DNA from: Volvox africanus
Taxonomy: Eukaryota; Chlorophyta; Chlorophyceae; Chlamydomonadales; Volvocaceae
Assembly: GCA_030268105.1 (NCBI GenBank)
Contig: BSDZ01000035.1
Span: 529,001-593,000, forward strand
Reading direction: 5' to 3'
Length of the DNA stretch: 64,000 nt
This document shows, one piece after another, positions 23,330-33,556 of this stretch (the stretch's first letter is position 1; the number at the start of each line of letters is the position of its first letter). The position numbers and the translations under genes were made by a program. Below the pieces are notes generated by a model, which had not been told where the DNA came from, made no database searches, and worked only from the letters and a program-made list of their open reading frames with translations.

Positions 23330-25038
23330 GTGGTGCCGGTGGCAGGTACAGCGGCGCTCCGTTCCGCCAACATCCCCGTTCGGTTACTATGGGCCCCGTT
23401 ACGCTGTGGAATGTGGCTCCTCTTCGCTGTCCTTCGCGCCGTGGGCTGGACACTGGCGACAGCGGCTCGGACGGTGTTATGGCTGGGAAGGGCCATGGTG
23501 GCCGCCACGCTTGCTATTCCCCGGGCGTTGTTGGCGGCGGTAACGACGGCAGTGCGGCGGCTGGGCGACGCCGCCGGCAGGGCAGTACTTCCGGAGCATG
23601 AAGCTGCGGCCGGAGATTCCACCACCACGCCGGTGCCGGCGCTCGGTGGCGGCGCACTGCCCGGCGGCGCCGCAAACACCGGCCTAGGCTCTGCATTGGC
23701 AGCTACCGCCGGCGCCACGCCGACGCTGCCGGCGATGGCTTCCACTGCCACTGCGCTGGGACCGCTGGCGTCGGCAGGTGCTGCCGGCTTGTCTGGTGCG
23801 TACGGCGTCAGTGGCAGTGTTCCACCGTTCGGCCTTGCGGTACCAGCTTTGCCGTACGGCACCGCAAGTGCCCCTTATTCTGTTTCAGGAGCGACAGGCA
23901 CGGCTGGCTTGGGCGGAATGACGCCGGCGCAGGCAGCCGTGGGCCAGGCACCCGTCATGGGTGCTGCCAATATGGCCTATTACGGTACGCCAAGCTACAG
24001 CGGCAGCGGCGGCGGCTCGCAGTACGGCGGTTCTGCCGGCGGGTATGCCCTCAACAACCCTGATAACGGCAATGGGACCGGTGGGGCTGGAGGAGTCGGC
24101 GCTGGCCGGGGTGTCGGCAACGGCAGCGTTGGTGGTCGCAACGAAGTAGACGTCCCAGATGAAATGACGGCGGCATCACCGGACGGGAGTGGTGAAGCAG
24201 GTGGGGTTGAGGTGGGGCGGTGCGGGATGTGCCGCGGGGAGTGCGGGAGTGGGCGCTTGCGGTTGTAGTTCCAGGGGTTCCAGCTGGGGATGGGGAGGTA
24301 GGGAGGCGGGGAAGTAGTGCATGGAAGCTGGAGCTTGATACACTGCAATGGTATGCCGTATGTGTAGCTGGGACATCCGAGGATGTGGCCTCCCCGGAGC
24401 GCCCAGCCCGGAGTAGGTCCTCACACGCCGGTGTACGTGCGGTTTGGGGATGAGGGAAGGAAAGGACACCTTGCTTCAGGACAGATGCCCATGTCCGCAC
24501 ATGCTGATTGATGAACCCTGCCCCTGCCCCTGCCCCTGCCCCTGCCCCTGCCCCTGCCCCTGCCCCTGCCCCTGCCCCTGCCCCTTTAGGAGTAATTGCC
24601 ACGGCGTTGGAGGCACTGGTATACGGCTGGGGCCAGCCCCACCACGCGGGGCTTGGGGGTGCGGCACAGCTCGTACGGGACCAGGTGAGGATATGCGGAG
24701 TAAGCCGGTGTACCGAACGACAATCGATAAGATGGGGGGAGGGAGATGCGAACCACTGGTTCTCTCGTACCCGGAAGGAGTTACAGTGGCCTGACTTCGC
24801 ACTTGGGCTGGGCTCTGAAGTTTATGCAGTGCCGTGCCACCTGCACGTATTGCAATCAGCACAGGAAATATCTTCATGCATCGGCGTTTACGTCTTTTTC
24901 ACAATGTTGTTCCGAAACCCACTTGTGTCCACTTTCCTGGTGCAGCCACATACACCAGGGCACACAGGCCCACGAGGCTTCATCCCCAATCCACTCTCCG
25001 GCGCCCCCGCACGCCTTTCAGTCGGCCTGACGTCCTAA
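20522..25038 (+). CDS. Large disordered protein with a C-terminal hydrophobic stretch
   Basis: The main exon is 20522 to about 24191, over 1,220 codons, unusually long for this window. I recognise no family. It starts at ATG 20522; a second ATG at 20911 is a possible alternative. Visible features are a basic nuclear-signal-like cluster near residues 182-194 (KKNKRKRKLRR), acidic and Ser/Asn-rich runs, and three identical 18-residue repeats (873-926). Poly-Pro follows, then about 70 hydrophobic residues with interspersed Arg (953-1024), then a Gly/Ala/Ser-rich tail. A second exon, 24590-24684, is in phase and its acceptor directly follows a CCCCTG array. From there an exon starting near 24949 would stop at 25038. 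The Arg-punctuated hydrophobic stretch suggests a membrane hairpin or amphipathic surface. The gene could instead continue into the exons at 25022-26688. Confidence 0.6.
23138..23299 (+). repeat. Three 54-bp tandem coding repeats
   Basis: Three copies of a 54-bp unit (23138-23191, 23192-23245, 23246-23299) encode PGASTADVQPQPPIAAPS. The copies are identical except for the last base of the third. Such identity at synonymous positions points to recent duplication or ongoing homogenisation. They lead directly into a CCG run encoding poly-Pro. Confidence 0.95.
24516..24584 (+). repeat. CCCCTG array forming a 3' splice-site tract
   Basis: About eleven copies of the same hexamer seen at 6343-6597 lie immediately before cccctttag at 24589. 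An exon with clear coding character starts at 24590. The array therefore supplies the pyrimidine-rich tract of that acceptor. Confidence 0.85.
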
Positions 25039-26688
25039 ACTATGTTGCCACCAGCACCGCCAAAGACGACGCAACTACTCGTTACTCCTCCCCCTTTCAC
25101 GATGCGGACCTACCGCAGGAGATTCTCTCTGATGGCTGGGGCGAGGAGGCAGTGGAGGCGGCCGAGTTGGGGGGCACAGCTGGTCTGGCCGGTGGGCTGG
25201 GAACGCCACACGTACCTGGAGCATCGAGGTAGGATGGTCTGCCCACGACATATCGAAGTGACGAGCTCGCGCTCGAGTACGCTTTGGAGGGCAGCATGTG
25301 TGTTTTTGAGTTGCCGGTGGATTCCATTAAGGGCCGCCAGTCACGGATGGAGGCGGGTTTCACCCACTAGGAGTACGCTAACCCAACATTATCGAAACAC
25401 GCGTGAGGCGACACCAGCCGTGGCTTCGTTTCCTTTCCCAACCATAGCCGTGTTTCAGTCACCGAAGTCATACCCATGCCTGCAGCGCCTCCCCCTCCCC
25501 CCACACTTGCAACGCTTTCGCCGCCTTGAAATCCATTTGCCACCGCACGAGCCATCACAGGTCAAATCAGCAGCCACAACCGAATTAATCACCCGGATGG
25601 AATACCTTCCCCTTTTGATAATCGTAGTCTTGATGCTGCTTCCGGTGGAAGGTGCGGGCATGCAGGAGAGGCCATGCAACCCGTCAGTTCCCCATCCCCT
25701 TAACATACTCCAGGCTACGACCGGCGTACTATTGTTATCATTATTATCTTTATTATTGATGCTGCTAATGTTCTTTCCTCGCAGCCTGTACGGCAGTCCT
25801 TACGGCATGGTGACCCCTGTTACTACCAGCCCCAGCGCCGGGACAATGTTGGGTGCTGCGGTGGGGGCGCTGGTGGGCGGCTCCTCGGGGCCGCTGGCGG
25901 GGCCTCTGGGGGCAGCACTGGGGGCCGCGTTGGGGGCAGCGGCGGGCGGTCAGGTTACCGGGGACGTCAGCGTCAAACCGATGAAGGTAATGGGGGGAGG
26001 ACCTGACCCGACCCTACCTGATCTGATCTGATCTGATCTGATCTGATCTGATCTGATCTGGGGGTCTGTGGAGCGAGGCGGGGCTGAGGGACGGGAAGAG
26101 GTCGCGGACGAACCCGCACTGCATCACACCGCAGTCAGCGCTCTCGATCGAAACCATGCATCCCGCACTCCACATGCACCTTCTTACCACCGACATATGC
26201 TTTTCCTCCAGTCTTGTAGCTTCTCCTAACAATGCCTTCACTATGCCTTAACTTCCTTCACGTTTCTAAGAAGGCCGAGAAAGTGCTTCTTGTCTCACTA
26301 GCAACTTGGTGACCCAGCTGCCTGCTCGGGGCTCCCGACCCCGCAGGTCCTTACGGGCCCCGGTGGTGAAGCCCTGGCTCTGGCGCCCCAGCCTCGCGTG
26401 GTGGTGGCTAATGACAACCTGATGCTGCTCGGAGCGCTGGTGGGCGGCCTGGTCGGAGGTCTGTCTGGATTGGGACCGCGGGCTCTGCTGGCGGCGGCAG
26501 CGGCGGGCATGGGTCTTGCGGCGGCAATGACAGCGGCCGGGCGCAGGTACACGTACGTCAGTCGGTACGGTGCACGCGCAGCCGGTGATGCACGTCGGGC
26601 GGCGCGGGCATGGGGCTGGGGTTGGGGCTGGCTGTGGCCGCGGCCGCCGCTGGGCAGCTTGAGTGGTAGTGGTGGGCTGCTGCACTGA
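25022..26688 (+). CDS. Glycine-zipper-like membrane protein exons
   Basis: Three exons join in phase: 25022-25228, 25785-25986 and 26347-26688, ending in TGA. The first is acidic and Ala/Gly-rich. The second contains LGAAVGALVGG and LGAALGAALGAAAGG, and the third LGALVGGLVGGLSGLG. These are glycine-zipper-like patterns (small residues every four positions) typical of tightly packed membrane helices. The C-terminus is basic then Trp/Gly-rich (WGWGWGW). No start was found: the first exon needs two bases from an upstream exon, and none in the preceding 500 bp fits. These exons are therefore either the 3' half of the gene at 20522 or a separate gene with an unseen first exon. No family is recognised. 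A TGTAA motif at about 27114 could be the poly(A) signal. Confidence 0.58.
26018..26060. repeat. CTGAT pentanucleotide array in an intron
   Basis: About 8.6 perfect copies of CTGAT lie in the intron between the exons ending at 25986 and starting at 26347. Confidence 0.95.
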
Positions 26689-29135
26689 GGCGGGGATGAG
26701 GACCTGGTCCTGCAATACACACAGCGCTGTCCGTCACGCCTCTCCGGCCCCGTGACGCTTCCGGACTACTGCTGCTGCTCCTCCTCCTCCCTACTACTAC
26801 TTCTATTACTTCAATTACTACTTCCGCTCTGCCGCTGGTGAAATTGGCGTGAGGGCGGTTGTGACATTTGGGTTCTGGCGTTGGTTTGAACAGGCCTAGT
26901 ATGTAGCGCTGCAGTTTTCAGTTGAGATGGAGATGTCGTGGAGGAGAGGGAGGCGACTGGACTATGGAAGAGGGCAGACACATTGAAGCAGTGGCGGGTG
27001 CGGTAGAGGTGCGGGAGGCGTCTGCACACGCATCCTCACAACGGTCGTGGGGTTGTTCACGGCCTGCCTGGCGAAATGAATGCCATAATGCCGAAAGGAA
27101 TATAACAAGAAGCATGTAAGTACAATTTAATGTGTCTTGCAATCTGTTAAAATAACACAATTGGTGAGGTGCAATGGACGTACAGATTGATTGCCATACG
27201 TGCCGATCGTGCGGTGTCCAACCGCCGTGATATTAACAGGCCAGGCAACCTAGCTTGATGAGGCAACGAGTTGGGAGCCCTAAGTTTCAGAGGAAGCACA
27301 CAAAGAACTTATGACGCGACAGAGTGTTGATGGCCGGCCATCAGATCACAAGCCCGTTACGACAACCCCATTCTTGTCGCAAACCACGTGTAGTTCGCCA
27401 ACGGAAGCACAGCAAGTAACAGGCGAGCCTAGAAATCAATACTGGAGGGTTAATCAGCACGGCGTGCTTGTGCGGATGCCATTAAGCAGCACCACGTTTG
27501 GCAAACCTTGGTATTCCCCTCTCTCACGTTGTTTCTTGCCTGCCAGCCAATTGCTGCCAGCCAAGCATAAGGATCGGCCTCTCAGTGTCGCATGAGCCGG
27601 AGGGGACTGTGCCTCCTGTTTTTGGCATAGCCTGGGGAATTGTTGGTGGGTGCCGGAAGATGCACCCAGACGCGTCTGGGCAGGCAATCCCAGGGCTACT
27701 AGTTATCACTCCACACCGATATTTTGCGGCTTTGTAGACGCAGCTCCAGGTGCCTTGGTGCAGGCGAGCTAGATGAGAGTGGGCTTGGGATAGATACTTG
27801 TATTGTTAGGGTTTCATCGAAATTCATGTCGGGAGAGGTTGAGAGCGAGCGCCGCAGTACCACCCTTAACCGAATGTTAAATGGACAGTGTGTCTCATCG
27901 CAATAAGGACGGGGACTTACGAGCGGCAAATGTCAGCTGTGGTATGCTGAGCACAAGCTGCCTGTCAATATGGTTCTGGACAGCATCATGCAATGTGCAT
28001 GGAATTTGGCTCCGTTACCTTTGGCTCCATTTACCCCCCGCAAATGGGTGAGGTGAAGGTTGAGACGCGTCATGACGTGTTGATGATTCCTTTCGGTACA
28101 TAAGGGAGGTTACAGTTTCCATGAGCATCACTCAAGTAGTATTCCATAAGTTCTGATGGCCCCCCGCTTACGGAGCCTCGAATGTTGCTAAAATACATTT
28201 GTCCTGGTAATACTGACTTGCGAGCTGACCGGAGTGGAGTTGAGGCCGCCGTTGATCCGGCAGATTCCACGGGATGCTGGGGGTGGGTGCTGAGCCACCT
28301 ACCGGGAAAAACACTGATTTCAAAGAAGTCAACATGGGTGAACTGATGAGGTGCTTCGAAACAGAGGCAGGGGAAGGTAGGGACTGCCATGTAGTGGCCA
28401 CGGGTGAAGCAAAGCCTCCCTACCCCCCACACATATGTCCTGTACTGAAGGGGACTGTACCCCGATGCAGGTCGCCTGATGATGTCCAGAATAAAACTTC
28501 TTTGATGGAAAGAGATCAGCATATAGATCGTGTTCTTACTTGCGTCTGTGGTCGCATGCAAGTTGACAGGCTGCAACCACATCCCGTCGCGATGCGCCGT
28601 CGGGCTTCCAATAGGGACTTCATGCACACGAGGACGCCCTGGAAGTTTTGGTTCACGTGATCAAACGGCGAGCATTAGTGCTCGAAGTCTCAATGTTCCA
28701 GATGGAACATCGTGAACACACAAACTACACAGACCGCTGTGTCAACTTCAAATCCTCACAAAATCCGATTACTACAGTACCGCACTCCCCAAGACGTTGA
28801 AGCCGCAACCTACAGCAGCAATGATGTATTATTATTATTAGCAAACCACATTCCTGCATACATATTGTGTTTTTTTATACAATTTCGGCCTTTGACGATG
28901 TTACCCGTATCCCGACACTAGATTATCGGCGCACTACTGAGTAATGCATGAATCAGTGTGCTGCTTGGTGCGGTTGCCATTTCTCTTGACAGCACAATTG
29001 TTATAGCCAAGTAACTTAAAGATAGATCCCCAGATATTTCATTCCAGTATCCATCGTGTCGGTACCTTACTGATTAAAGGGCCTTGGAACAAATCCTCCT
29101 GGCTACCAGCTACCAGCATCAAATCCGTACTCACA
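26689..29135. other. Intergenic
   Basis: Apart from a possible poly(A) signal near 27114, no feature is supported. Open frames at 27311-27595 (plus) and 28070-28627 (minus) have no recognisable domain, no codon bias and no splice sites. A short ATT run is near 28828-28841. Confidence 0.4.
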
Positions 29136-32100
29136 ATGAAAGCTGTCGTCCTGACCGCGATCGGCGAAGCCAAGAAGACGCTCGAGTACCGCACCGACCA
29201 CCCGAAGCCTACACGGAAGCCTGGCGAGGTCCTCATCGCCGTAAAGGCTTCCAGCGTTAACCCCGGGGAGTGCCACATTCGTAAGGCATGTAGGCCACAT
29301 CCATCGATGGTGGTCCAGTTGGTGGTCCAGTTGGCGGGTACCGCCCCTAACTCAACCGTCCCCGGGGCCCTGATCTGGCCACCTGCGTGCAGGCCAAGCT
29401 GCCCAAGGCCATGATCGTTATTCCGCAGGTACTTAATCCTCTCTAAGCTTGCCAATCTATTCCATAATACATAAATGAAGAGTATAGGCCGTTGGGCCTG
29501 CTTTGCATTGTTATAGCCATCACCTTTCCTCCACTCGTCCTCAGCCTCGCCCTCCGTTTCTGGAATTCTTGGAATGTCCCGCAGATACTTGGCTGCGATG
29601 TGGCAGGTGTGGTGCTAGAGGCTGACCCCACAAGCCAGGTGAGGCGACGTGTGACGCCGGAAGGGCAGGTCCTGGTAGATTTATATGAGAAAAGAAAGGA
29701 ATGCTTGCCGGAAAAGATGGGCGCGTGTTAGTGTGTGTTGGCAACAGGCATACTGGGAGAAAGGCAAGCAAGTTGGAAAGGCGCGCGCGTGTGTGTATGC
29801 GCCTGGAGGCGGTAAACGTGTGCCATGAAGACCAAGTTGATTGTAAGATTCAGAAGGGTCGCGGCAAGCGGCACAATCACCTATGTGAAATCACTGAGGT
29901 ATGCATGCGGGGAGAAACCGGGCGGCTAGACGTGAGGAATGTTGGCTGTTAGGGTACCATCAGAGACCATGAGTTCCATCCCAGGGGGTGGCCCCTTCTG
30001 CCCACCTTTCAAAGTACTATTGGAACACAATCGGCAAGGGGATGAGAGGGGCTGCTGCGGACTGCTTCCGTCCCCCTCCACATCCGCACTCCATCGTATG
30101 TAATTGGCACGATGTGAGACTCCGAAGGCACGAAGGCACTCGCATCAGCGTGCAAGTGCATGTCGCGTGTTCTTATGGCAGTGTCTTGGAGGCGGCACGT
30201 AATGCGTCAACTGCCGTTGCTACTGCTCCCCATATACCCGGTCCCGGTCCCGCAGTTCAGGGTCGGAGACCGCGTGGTTGGGTGCACGGGGCAAGTGATG
30301 GAATCCTGGGGTGAGTGTGGACGCCAAGGATGGGGCCTGGGGTCGTATGAGATGGTGTGGATGGTGAGGTGAAGAGTGCCAGCAAGGGCCACGTAGGTGG
30401 GCCAGAGCGCCGGACAAACCGGTGGAGGGGGGTAAGGTACGAGCCGGACCATAGACTTTACATACTTGAACGTTACGAACAGGATGCTTGTTCATCTTCC
30501 TGCCTATGGCAGGCAGAGCCTAGCCGCCAAAAACGTCCGAAACGTGCTTATTGACGCAAAACGGCACAGTGGAGCGCAACCAGCCCTTGCGCTGCTTTTT
30601 TAAACCAGCCCTTGCAAAGGCTCCATGATCCCCTTAACCCAGCTGGGCCTTGCGGGGGCGCAGCAAATCATGTGTACCGGCGCGGGTTAGTATGTCGGAT
30701 TATGTGTGATGCCGATGTCTACTGCCGGCAGGCACATACGCTGAGCTCGTAAGCGCGCGTGCGGAGCGGTTGACCCACATTCCGGAAGGGGTCACATTCG
30801 AGCAGGCGGCTGCACTGCCCATCGCGGGTATGACCGCCTGGCAGGCCCTGGCGTCCTCTATGCCTCTGAGCGGCAAGCGGGTGCTGGTTCTGGGCGGCGC
30901 GGGTGGCGTGGGACACTTCGCGGTCCAGGTACATTGAGCACAGCTCGGGAGCCGGGACGGGGTTTCTGTTTGCCGTGGGCTTCTGTGACCGGGTTCATTG
31001 TCTTCCTGCCCTTCAGCCTGAAACTGTGTTTATGTTCCTGGCCCTGGTCCCCCGTCCGCCCTTCAGATCGCGAAGTCCCAGGGGGCATACGTGGCAGCGA
31101 CATGCAGCAGCCGCAATACCGAGTTCGTTACACAGGTGCTGGGGGCGGACAAAGCCATTGACTACACTAAGGTGGGGCAGCCTCTGGGGTGCGAGGGGCA
31201 GGATAGGATGAGTCGAAAAGCGTGATGTGGTTTGTGACAGGTGCCTTTAAGGTGAAGCATGAATGCAAATGACGCCTCCCTGACATGGCTGCCTCTTTCC
31301 CTGTCTGCACTCGCCCATGTGATCCATTGACCGTTCATTCATGCTGGTCCGTGCTGTTTCATGCTGATGCAGGCGAACTTGCACGAATCAACGGGGCAGC
31401 CATACGACCTTGTTGTGGACCTCGTGGGGGACGAGCAATCTAGTTGGGGCATGCTGCGGCGGGACGGCCGCATGGTGGCGGTTTCCTTCGACAATGCCAT
31501 GCGGGGGTGAGTTCGTGGGTAGCTAGTTGCGGTTATGACAGGGAAAGGCGCTCGTTTGCTTCACCGCGAATGAACTCGGCTGTTATACTTTCAGGGCATT
31601 GCTTTGGGGATTGTGTGAAAGTGCATTGAAACATCTAAGGTTCTGTGGAATGCGAAGGTCAAAAACATAGTAAGTTGCCTTAGGGTGGACAAAAAGCGAA
31701 ACAGGTACCAAGGTTGCAGTCAGTAGCACACGCATAATTGATCTCAAGTGACGGAACACTACCTCACTATAATAACTGCGTCTTGTCGTGGCGAATGGTG
31801 GGGCCCGTACTTTCCCTTGCCACACGGTCCCAGGCGAACCGGCATGGTGCTAGCTCTGCTCATCCTGACACGTATCATACGGCTGAAGGTGGTGTCAGCG
31901 CTTTGCTTCGGTCCCAAGTACGAGAGTGTAACGCAGTCATTGGCGCCAGATCGGGGGCTTAAGCAGGTGGGTCAGGGTGCCGTACCAGGCCCAGAGGCCC
32001 AGGGAGGTCCGGCGAAATGCCGATTGGTTGCTGGATGTATTGTGAGGAGCATGCACCCAGAAACGGTATGTGAGCGCTGCGAAAGCTCTTCCGCATTTCA

Positions 32101-32539
32101 GGAAGCAGGTATACATGCATTGTTGCTTCAGTGTGTTTAGATGAGCGAGGCCGAACGGGAAGCCGTGGGCGCCACCACTAGTGCCATCGCCATCGTCCTA
32201 CACCAGCACTCCCACTCCCCGCCAACTCGTTCTGTGCTCTCCCGTCTTTTCTCTCTCTCCCCCCCTTCTCTCTCTCTCTTATTCATCACCTTACATCCTC
32301 ACCTCACACCGTTAAAACGTAATTTTCCTTTCCGTCATTCCCGCTGCCGTTTCCCTATACTGGGATCTCCCTCATACAATCCTGGGGTAATCTCTCAGCT
32401 GGCTCGGCTGGTGGCTGAGGGCCGTGTCAAGGTGCATGTGGACCGGGTGGTGTCTTTGGAGCAGGTTCCAGATGCCCACGAATATGTTGAGCAGTGCCGG
32501 ACGCGGGGCAAGGTCGTTATTCGGGTGGATTCTCCGTGA
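29136..32539 (+). CDS. MDR-family NAD(P)H quinone oxidoreductase-like enzyme
   Basis: About 333 residues in nine exons: 29136-29280, 29393-29428, 29585-29638, 30256-30310, 30732-30928, 31067-31171, 31373-31506, 31834-31966, 32399-32539. It starts MKAVVLTAIGE. It has the groES-like N-terminal part (SSVNPGECHIR, LGCDVAGVV, VGDRVVGCTG). A Rossmann domain follows, with the nucleotide loop GGAGGVGHFAVQ, then YDLVVDLVGD and the C-terminal GKVVIRV. These mark the zinc-independent quinone reductase branch of the medium-chain dehydrogenases, which reduces quinones or reactive enones with NAD(P)H. No zinc-ligand cysteine set is seen. Exons 2-9 total 285 codons in phase, but exon 1 to 2 is off by one base, so a microexon or other donor was missed. 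Exon 8 is unusually hydrophobic (VLALLILTRII). No clear transit peptide is present. Confidence 0.88.
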
Positions 32540-32617
32540 GCCTGCAAGAGATCCGTGATGGCGGCCGCAGCACAAACGGACGAACGGATGGCGGTCCTGG
32601 TCCGAGTCAGGAGTATC

Positions 32618-32622
32618 TGTAA
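32618..32622 (+). terminator. TGTAA poly(A) signal
   Basis: TGTAA, the usual chlorophyte polyadenylation signal, lies 79 bases after the stop codon of the quinone-oxidoreductase-like gene. The assignment rests on position and motif only. Confidence 0.6.
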
Positions 32623-33556
32623 TTGCAAACGCGTAAGGCTGGCCGCGGGCACGGAAGGCTGGGAATCCGACCCCGCCATATGTATCCAATCAACCTGCAC
32701 ATGTCAATAGTCAACCTGGGTCTCTGTATCGCCCCGTCGATCAGATAAGTCAAACTGCCCGTTGACGGCGACACACATTCGTCTGGTGCGTTTCGTGGGA
32801 TTCTCTCTTGGGATAGGGGCTGAGGGAAGATGGAAGCTGGATAACCAGAAACACAGAGCCGGCGCTGTAGCAGATCTATGTTGGCTAGCTTTCAAGGCTT
32901 GGTTACCAGTACGTGGCTAAGTTCCCATGAAAAGGAAAGAGCTCTGGCGCGTTTGCAGGCGGTCTCGGTACTTGTCGTATTGGCTGCACATTCCTCCACC
33001 GCTACCAGACCAAAGCGCATATGTGAGCTTGGGGGTCTATTCCTCTTAAATTAGCAGCTTAATTTTATTATATAGGTAGATTAACTTTGCTTACTGTGTA
33101 GCACCAGTCCGTACTTCGAAGGGATCAACCCTATCCTTTCCCTGTGGGAAAGGAAGGGAAGGTCGTAATTTTGCCTCAAAATGCATCAAAAATCGCAAGA
33201 CTCTCTCTTGTGGTTTCAGTGCAGTCGCCTACTTGGTCTGCTCCGTCTATCAGGGACAGTTGGACTGATGGACACCTGAACTCGAAGAAGACATAGAAAA
33301 TAGATATAAAAGTCTCCATTATTTGATTATAATAACAGCTTAGGAGAAATCGCCTACGTAAGGTAGCGAGGAGGCACTCTATGGTACCGTACGGAAATTT
33401 GATTCCTCAGCATGCGCCGCAGCAAGGGTTATGGCCGCGATACTACATTTATGACAACCTCTCCACGGAGCGTTGTTTAGGAAACTATATACGTTTTCGA
33501 TAATTGCGAGTCTTGCATTAGATATTCCAGGGACATAGAGTGGGTATAGATTCAAG
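32623..33556. other. Intergenic, upstream of RPA1
   Basis: AT-rich patches near 33060-33090 and 33290-33340 but no coding sequence or recognised promoter element. Confidence 0.4.

Noticed and set aside
28070..28627. 186-codon minus-strand frame
   Set aside because: Composition matches the surrounding intergenic DNA, no domain and no splice partners were found.
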